Origin: Sphagnum compactum
Lineage: Eukaryota; Bryophyta; Sphagnopsida; Sphagnales
Reading direction: 5' to 3'
DNA: 64,000 nt
Assembly (NCBI GenBank): GCA_965153455.1
Contig: OZ234493.1
Location: 17,102,213-17,166,212, forward strand
Shown here: piece by piece, positions 56,886-64,000 of the stretch
Layout: each line of letters begins with the position of its first letter
Numbering within the stretch: the stretch's first letter is position 1
Made by a program: the position numbers and the translations under genes
Notes under the pieces: generated by a model
What the model was told of the DNA's origin: nothing
What the model saw: the letters and a program-made list of their open reading frames with translations, nothing else
The model's database searches: none

Positions 56886-58034
56886 TTTTAAGTGTTTTTT
56901 CTACTAGTGTTACCCATAATAAATCAATTTTATTATTAATTAAAAATGAATATGTTTAATAAAACTAAATTACAGTAAATAATTATTTTTATGTTATATA
57001 ATTTATATTCTTATATTAGAAGAAATTAATTAATATAATTTATGTGACATTACTTTAAAATCATTGTAATTATTTCAGATAAGAATTAATTAGTATGTGC
57101 ATAATTATTTTCTAATTGAACATAATTATTCACACTCTGTAATTTATAACTTCAAACCTGAATTAAAAATTTGGAAAAGTTACAATGTAGTTAAAATAAT
57201 TTTTTTTTGATTTTACTTTCATGACTTATTGTCTAATATTATTATTTTTCTAATTCTGTGATTAATCATCTATGATAAATATTTTATAGTAATTTTACAA
57301 TAATTATGAAAATTAATGTTATGTTTAACAAATTATTGTATTTATAGTTGACATTTACCAAGAGAAAAAAATTACTTGACCTATAATAATTTTTACAACA
57401 ATAAATGTAATTATAAAATCAGTAATGTAATTAGTTGAATAATAATTTTCAAAGATTCGTTATTTTCTTATAGCAATTGTTAATTCATTACTTATAGTTT
57501 TAACATAAATATTTAATATATTTTTACATTAATTATATTATATATAATTCGATCAGATTTTAAAAATTAATAAATTATTTTAATTATTTAAGTATTTAAG
57601 TATGTATTAATAACTTATGAGTAACTAGATAGCTAGTTTGTTAAATATTAAGAAGTTATTAGTTATTTAGGTGATTGATAATGAATATTGAATATTTGTA
57701 ATGTATAATTTAGAATTTAAATATATGTAAATTTAAGCATTATTAATTAAATGATTATTTAGTTATCTAGTACTTGAATTGCTTAGAAATCTAAAAACTA
57801 AGAAAGTAAGGCATGAAGAAAGTTTTGGAATTACAACTTAGTTTGTGAGGAAGTTTGCAAGTTAAAAACTTATCTCATATTGTTTGTTCTTCATTCCTAT
57901 TTTGAACACTATATAAACAGTGTGGTCATCCAATTTCACATTAAGAAATTTGTGCACATGGGATGAGCTAAACAAAAAGCTCAACCCAAAACAAAAAAAC
58001 AAATTATGCACATTTTTAAAATATTTACCTTCCC

Positions 58035-58280
58035 AACCTATTTATCTACCTAGCTAGGTAAGTACCTAGTTTGACCTACCCACCTAGGTTAACCTATGTA
58101 CCTACCTACCTAAGTACCTACCTATATGAGTAGGTATTTAACCTAAGAACGTAGAACCTACCTACCTATTTTGAAACCTAAGTAGGTAGGTTGATATGTA
58201 GCCTAGGTTTGTAGGCACCTATTTATGTACCTACCTAGGTACCTACCAACCTAATATATATATATATATATATATATAAT
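58035..58280. repeat. ACCT/AGGT microsatellite-like tract and TA run
   Basis: CCTACCTACCTAAGTACCTA-type sequence switching strands (ACCT then AGGT) over about 215 bp, capable of folding on itself, followed by a TA dinucleotide run. The inverted counterpart lies at about 59310-59530 in copy 2, without the long TA run. Confidence 0.8.
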
Positions 58281-58664
58281 GCCACGTGGCATACTTACAT
58301 TGGGCCATGTGTCATAATAAAGATCATCCAAGTATTTGAATTGAACGTCCTAGATTATTTCAAAATAATAATAATTATTATATTTTAAATAATCAAATAT
58401 TAAAACACGTGGCAACATATCATTTGCCTTCAATTGTGACCAAAATAGTTGCATCTTAGTCGCATGTGACAATACGTATACAATGGAGTCAAAGGATGAA
58501 ATGTATTTGTTGACTTTTTCTTTCATACAATATGCTTTGTCTGCGACTAGTTTATCACATGCGACTTGTCTTAGGCGACTAAAATGATTTTAGTTGCAAA
58601 ATGTCTCTCGCAACTAAAATTTAGATGCAAAGACTAGTCGAAAATACATGTTTTTCTTCTAGTG

Positions 58665-58898
58665 GCTAGTGGACACAGACTCACACACATGGCACTGATT
58701 ATTTGAAGCAAATAGATTCTTCACACATCATAGAAAAAAGTATACAAATGAAGGAGGTGTGTGTCTTATAATGGACCCACACACCACCAAGGGCCCAAGA
58801 CTAGGCCTAGGCCAATTTTGGTCACCTTTGGTCACCATTGAATGCTCAATTTAGGTGCTAGGCCATGATGACCAACTCAATTACCTAACAACTGAAAA
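58665..58898. other. Unique 234-bp spacer between the two CACTA elements
   Basis: Begins with the GCT target copy of element 1 and ends with the AAA target copy of element 2. No gene. Confidence 0.8.
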
Positions 58899-61800
58899 CA
58901 CTAGAAGAAAACTATGTATTTTCGACTAATGTTTATAACTAAATTTTAGTCGCAAGAGACATTTTGCAACAAAAATCCTTGTAGTCGCCTAAAACAAGTC
59001 GTATGTGATAAACTAGTCGCAAATGACAAAAAATATTGTATGAAAAAAAAGTCAACAAATACATTTCGTCCTTTGACTACATTGTATACGTATTGTCACA
59101 TGCGACTAAGATGCAACTATTTTGGTAACAATTAAGGGCAAATGATGTATTGCCACGTGTTTTAATATTTGATTATTTAAAATATTAATAATATTATTTT
59201 GAAATAATCTAGCACGTTCAATTCTAATACTTGGATGATTTTATATTATGACATGTGGCCCAATGTAAGTATGCCACGTGGCATTAAGAAGAAAAATATT
59301 AATATATTAATATTAAGTTGGTAGGTACCTAGGTAGGTACACAAATATGTGCCTACAAACCTAGGTTACATACCAACCTACCTATTTAGATTAAAAAAAT
59401 AAATAAGTAGGTTTTACTTTCCTAAGTTAAATACCTACTCATATAGGTAGGTACTTAGGTAGGTAGGTACATAGGTCAACCTAAGTGGGTAGGTCAAACT
59501 AAGTACCTACCTAGCTAGGTAAATAAGTAGGTTGGAAAGGTATGCACTTTAAAAATGTGCATAATTTTTTATTGTTTTTTTGGGTTGACCTTTTTTATTA
59601 GTTCATCCAATGTGCACAAATTTCTTAATGTGAAATTGGATGACCACACCCCCTTGTTTATATAATGTTCAAAATAGGAATGAAGAACAAACAATATGGG
59701 ATAAGTTTTGAAGTTCCAACTTCCTCACAAACTAAGTTGTAATTCCAAAACTTTTTTCATGCCTTACTTTCTTAGTTTTTCGATTTCTAAACAATTCAAG
59801 TGCTAAATAATTAGATAATCATTTAATTAATAATGATTAAATTTACATGAATTTAAATTATAAATTACACACTACAAATATTCAGTATTCAGTATCAATT
59901 ACTTAAATAAGCAATAAGTTCTTAATATTTAACAAACTAACTATTTAGTAACTCACAAATTATTAATACATTACTCACAAATAATTAAATATTTAAGATA
60001 TTTAAAAGTATTTTATTACTTTTTAAAATATGTTCGAATTACATATAATACAATTAATGTAAAACTAATTTAATGATTATAATTTTAAAAATAATCATTT
60101 TAAATATTTGTGTTAAAATAATAAATAATGGATTAACAATTACTATTAGAAAGTAAATTCTTACAAGAATTTTTTTAAACATTTATTCAATTAATTACAT
60201 TACTTATTGTATAATTGCATTTAGTTTGTAAAAAAAATTATAGGTCATGTAATTTTTTTCTTTTGCTAATTATTAACTATAAATAAAATAATTTACTAAA
60301 CATAATGTTAATTTTCATAATTACTTTAAAAGTATTGTAAAATGCTTATCATAGATTATTAATCACAGAATTTAAAAATTATATATATAATTCGTGAAAT
60401 TAAAATCAGTAAAATAATTATTTTAACTACACTACAGGTTTTCCAAATTTTTAATTATAAATTACAGAATGTCAATAATTATGTTCAATTAGAACATAAT
60501 TATGCACATACTAATTAATTCTTATATGAAGTAATTGCAATGATTTTAAAGTAATGTCACATTAATTACATTAATTAATTTCTTCTAATATAAAAATATA
60601 AATTCAGAAAATATAAAAAGCTATGTTACAACAATTATTATTATGTGTAACTAAGGTTTAATAAAAATAATCATTTATAATTATTTATAAAAGTGATATA
60701 CTATGGATAACACTACTAGAAAAAATCCTCAAAGCTCAATCAATAATTTAAATTTAAGATTCCAAAATAGTAATTCAGAATTCAAATATCAAATTCTAGA
60801 TCAAATAAGTTTTTTGAAGTTAAATAATAAATTTCAGAATTGAAATGTCAGTTTTCAACTTAAAATAATAATATTCAAAATTAAAATGTCCATTTTAAGA
60901 CTCAATTAATAATTTTCTGTATTGAAATATTAATTTCAATAATCCAAAATAATAATTTGGAATTCAATTTTCAATTTTCAAGTCAAATAATTTCTTAAAA
61001 TTTAAATTTAAAACTTCAAAATTGAAATATCAAATTTCAAGTTCAAATAAAAGTATTTAAAATCAAAATGTCAATTTTTAGACTCAATATTGTTTTTTGA
61101 ATTGAAATACTGATTTTTAGATTTGAAAATAATGATGTAGAATTTAAATATTAGATCAAATAAGTTTTTTGAATTTAAATAAAAATTTCCAGAATTGAAC
61201 TGTCAATTTTCAGAGTCAAATAAAAATATTCAAAATTGAAATGTCCATTTTAGACTCAATTAATAATTTTCAGACTGGAAGTAATAATTCTGAGAATCCA
61301 AAATAATAATTTGGAATTAAAATTTCAGATCCAAATCAAATGATTATTTTAAAATTTAAATGAAAAAATTTCAGAGTTGAAATATAAATTTAGTATTTAT
61401 ATTAAAATATTCAAAACTAAAATGTCCATTTTTAGAAACAATTATAATTTTCTGAATTGAAATACTAATTTTTGGATTCGAAAATATTAGTGTAGAATTC
61501 AAATATCAAATTTTAAATCAAATAAGCCTTTTTAAATTTAAATTGAAAATATCATGTTCAAACCAAAATCTAAAATTCAAATAATGTTTAAAACAATTGA
61601 AATAACAATTTTCAGATTTGAATAAAAATTCAAAGGTCAAATATTAATTTTGAGATTCATTATATGAATAGTATACATACGTATTCATATTATATATAAT
61701 TTTAGTACATACATTAAAATATACCCTTATGTCATTGTATAATACCTTTAGGATGCAACTAATTTGGTGACTATTGTGGCTAATGGGACATATCAACCTA

Positions 61801-61998
61801 TTAATGGATGAAAATAAATGTAAATCAATCCAACCAAGAGGATGAAATTTCTAATAGTTGCATCATGGTTGTGAAAATGATCAAAATAGTTGAAATTTGA
61901 TCTTATAGTTGCAATATTCCCAAATCTAGTCGCAAATGACTACAAGTCGCATGTAGTTGTAAATGGACTGGTTACATTTTGGCTGATTTCTACTAGTG
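58899..61998 (-). mobile_element. Non-autonomous CACTA (CMC/EnSpm) element, copy 2 (3100 bp), inverted
   Basis: It starts CACTAGAAGAAAACTATG and ends CTGATTTCTACTAGTG. It is the reverse complement of copy 1 along its whole length, with point changes and small indels. It has its own 3-bp target duplication, AAA (58896-58898 and 61999-62001), so it inserted independently. It shares the GCGACT subterminal motifs, the ACCT/AGGT tract, the AT-rich short-repeat tract and the internal TIR-like end (CACTACTAGAAAAAAT at 60711). No coding capacity. Confidence 0.9.
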
Positions 61999-62001
61999 AA
62001 A

Positions 62002-64000
62002 TTTTCAATCACCATTCAATAACTTGCAAAAATCTACCATGCAAGGCCATCAGATAAACAAGATGATTTTATTTTTTTAAGAAGCTCATATTTGCAAAAG
62101 GGACAAGGATCATCAAATGAATTTAAAAAAACATATAAACCATTTTATCACATGAAATCATGTTTTTTTTATAACAACAATTTAATTTTCTACCCTATTT
62201 TGTAATGTCAATAATAATTTAAAAGGTTTTTATTAGTTTCAAAGATACTATGAATTCATATAATAACATATCATTAATTTTTATATTCTAGGTTTATTTA
62301 GGATTTATCATCAAGCAATGACATTTGTAATGAGGATAATGTTGATCATCTACCCATATAATTAATGATATTCAAATAGAATTTTTAATTAATGATTTTT
62401 CAAAAAAAACTGATGAAAGGATCATTTTTGATGATTTAATTGATGCAAACTTAATTGAAGGTATAAACACTTTAGAGTGAACCAAAACACTAAATAAAAG
62501 TCACTTTTGAAAGTCCTTAACCTTTGTATTTTGATTATACTTTAAAGCTCATAAACTAGTTCAACCTTCAAATTGATCCAAATGATGTTAAAATTGGGTC
62601 ACCATTTTAAATTACTTCTTACACATTTTTATCAAAGATTAGTATTAAAATTTTTTTTTAAAAAAAAGAATATGTTGCCATTTACACAAAAAATTAAATT
62701 GAATATGATTCAATATTTTCTCAAATGTTTGTTTTTAAATTTGATTTTCTAACCTTAAGTGCTATCAACCTTCAAAGTGTTATATGCCAAAGTTTTAAAA
62801 ACATTGGATAAACAAAATGTTGTGAAATAAAAGTCCATATTTAGTTTTAGGAGGATTGGCACAATCCATATAAAGTCTTTCTAGGATGGACCTTACATTA
62901 TTTTGTCATGATTTTTTCATTGGTAAAATGTTTCATGTGTTATCTTCACATAAATGAATCCTTTTTTGTGACATCCAATAATAAGTTAAAAAATTATGCA
63001 ATAATAATAAAAACCCTACCTTGGTGACAATCTATTTCAAGCAATGTAATTTGCAACTACCCTTGACCATGAATATATAGAAAGATCTTTTTTCTTCAAT
63101 AGAAAATTCATGCAAAAATCTTTCTATATACTTATGATTGGAAAATTTGGATAGTGAAACATACCATTATTTCAATTGCTAATAACCATTAATTTTGTCA
63201 CAAGACATGCACAAAGACATTTTAGTTTATTTATTCATATTATGTATGCAATCATGCAACAATGATAAAATGACATTTTTATGTAAAATTTGTCTTGTAA
63301 ACACTCATAAATCCTTATTCAATTTTGCTAAAAATTGATTTTAGGAAATAAAAAATGTCAAATGTGAATTTCAAAGATAACATTATTCCCAAATATACTT
63401 CTTGACCCATTATTCAATCAATTGTTTTTGTATTATTGCATTTTCAAATGATTTTGTTTTTGGCTTCATCTTGATTAAGTAATTTCACAAATATATAGGT
63501 TTTAAATGCTTAGGTTTTTTTTTTTTTTTCCTTTGGAAGATGAATACTCATGTCATTGAAAACATTCTTGTAAAGGTATAAATGGGTTGATATTATAGAA
63601 CATGCACCATATAATAATGATGTGATGCATTTAATCAAAATTTCAAAACACATATCAAAATAATTTTGTAACCAAAATTTTAAAAACATAGGAAAAACCT
63701 TGAGGAAAATAATACATCTTTCCTTTTTTGGTTCATTAATTCTTTCAATTCTTTTTTTTCACATAATGCACATAATGAGTTGAACATCATTTTGGTGTTT
63801 AACACCTTAAATAAGTGCAAATTGCAATGAAGGAGAAAAACATATGTTCGTGCCCAAGCTTAGAAAACTCATTTCTTGTTCATATATCAATGACATGAAA
63901 TGCTAAAAAGACCTTGAGAGAGATGAATTTCAGTTAAAGGGTAATGATGAGATGATGCAATGTGTAACATGCAATAAGTCCTCCTTATTTACACCAACAT
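62002..64000. other. AT-rich spacer
   Basis: No open frame of note and no recognised element. Homopolymer T runs lie near 63510-63530. Confidence 0.5.

Larger units (their letters stand above)
55506..58664 (+). mobile_element. Non-autonomous CACTA (CMC/EnSpm) element, copy 1 (3159 bp)
   Basis: It starts CACTAGTAGAAATCAGCC and ends ...TTTTTCTTCTAGTG, giving imperfect CACTA-type inverted repeats (CACTAGTAGAAA versus CACTAGAAGAAA). The trinucleotide GCT flanks both ends (55503-55505 and 58665-58667), the 3-bp target duplication expected of the superfamily. Subterminal regions carry clustered GCGACT/AGTCGC motifs (55555-55600 and 58440-58640), the usual transposase-binding type of arrangement. 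There is no open frame of 60 codons, so it is non-autonomous. The interior holds an AT-rich tract of GAAAATTGATATTTGAAT-like units (about 55850-56885), a TIR-like end at 56895-56909, an ACCT-rich tract (about 58035-58250) and a TA dinucleotide run (about 58255-58277). Confidence 0.9.

Noticed and set aside
55506-61998. A single giant foldback element with 3.1-kb arms
   Set aside because: Each arm has its own termini and distinct 3-bp target duplication (GCT and AAA), so two insertions explain it better.

Overview
The window looks like nuclear DNA of a land plant with a large, repeat-rich, AT-rich genome. The evidence is a set of plant families: a CIPK/SnRK3-type kinase exon, a pleiotropic-drug-resistance (PDR/ABCG) transporter, a heavy-metal-associated (HMA) domain exon, three PLS-type pentatricopeptide repeat (PPR) fragments, a Ty1/copia pol remnant, a CENP-B/pogo-like DDE transposase and CACTA elements. 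Introns have ordinary GT...AG borders. The style (SERAC1-like hydrolase exon, PPR debris, short exons in long AT-rich spacers) would suit a fern or another seed-free plant; that lineage guess is inference only. No bacterial, organellar, rRNA, tRNA or CRISPR feature was seen.

Layout. 0-2 kb: one 90-bp kinase exon (minus strand), a small inverted repeat and non-coding sequence. 2-13.9 kb: AT-rich spacer with several tandem arrays (about 90, 140, 165, 120 and 135 bp periods) and a PPR fossil at 9.5 kb. 13.9-16 kb: a 28-bp-arm hairpin, then minus-strand exon-like pieces including a SERAC1-like alpha/beta-hydrolase exon. 16-25.4 kb: spacer with a truncated copia polyprotein and one copy of a 430-bp dispersed repeat. 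25.4-38.2 kb: the most gene-like part, with minus-strand signals throughout: exon-like pieces (25.5-29.1 kb), a decayed PDR transporter (29.9-32.5 kb), an unrecognised three-exon gene of about 560 codons (32.9-35.5 kb) interrupted by one frameshift, and an HMA exon (36.5 kb). 38.3-55.5 kb: spacer with two Tourist-like MITEs, the second dispersed-repeat copy abutting a truncated PPR, G-runs and T-runs, degenerate tandem arrays, a dead CENP-B-like transposase and a third PPR fossil with an internal 67-bp amplification. 55.5-62 kb: two related non-autonomous CACTA elements of about 3.1 kb in opposite orientation, each with its own 3-bp target duplication. 62-64 kb: AT-rich spacer.

The genes do not form an operon or pathway. 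Most are remnants. The only locus that looks close to a functional gene is the unrecognised one at 32.9-35.5 kb. Its second intron consists almost wholly of a foldback sequence. That gene and the paired CACTA elements are the best candidates for something undescribed.
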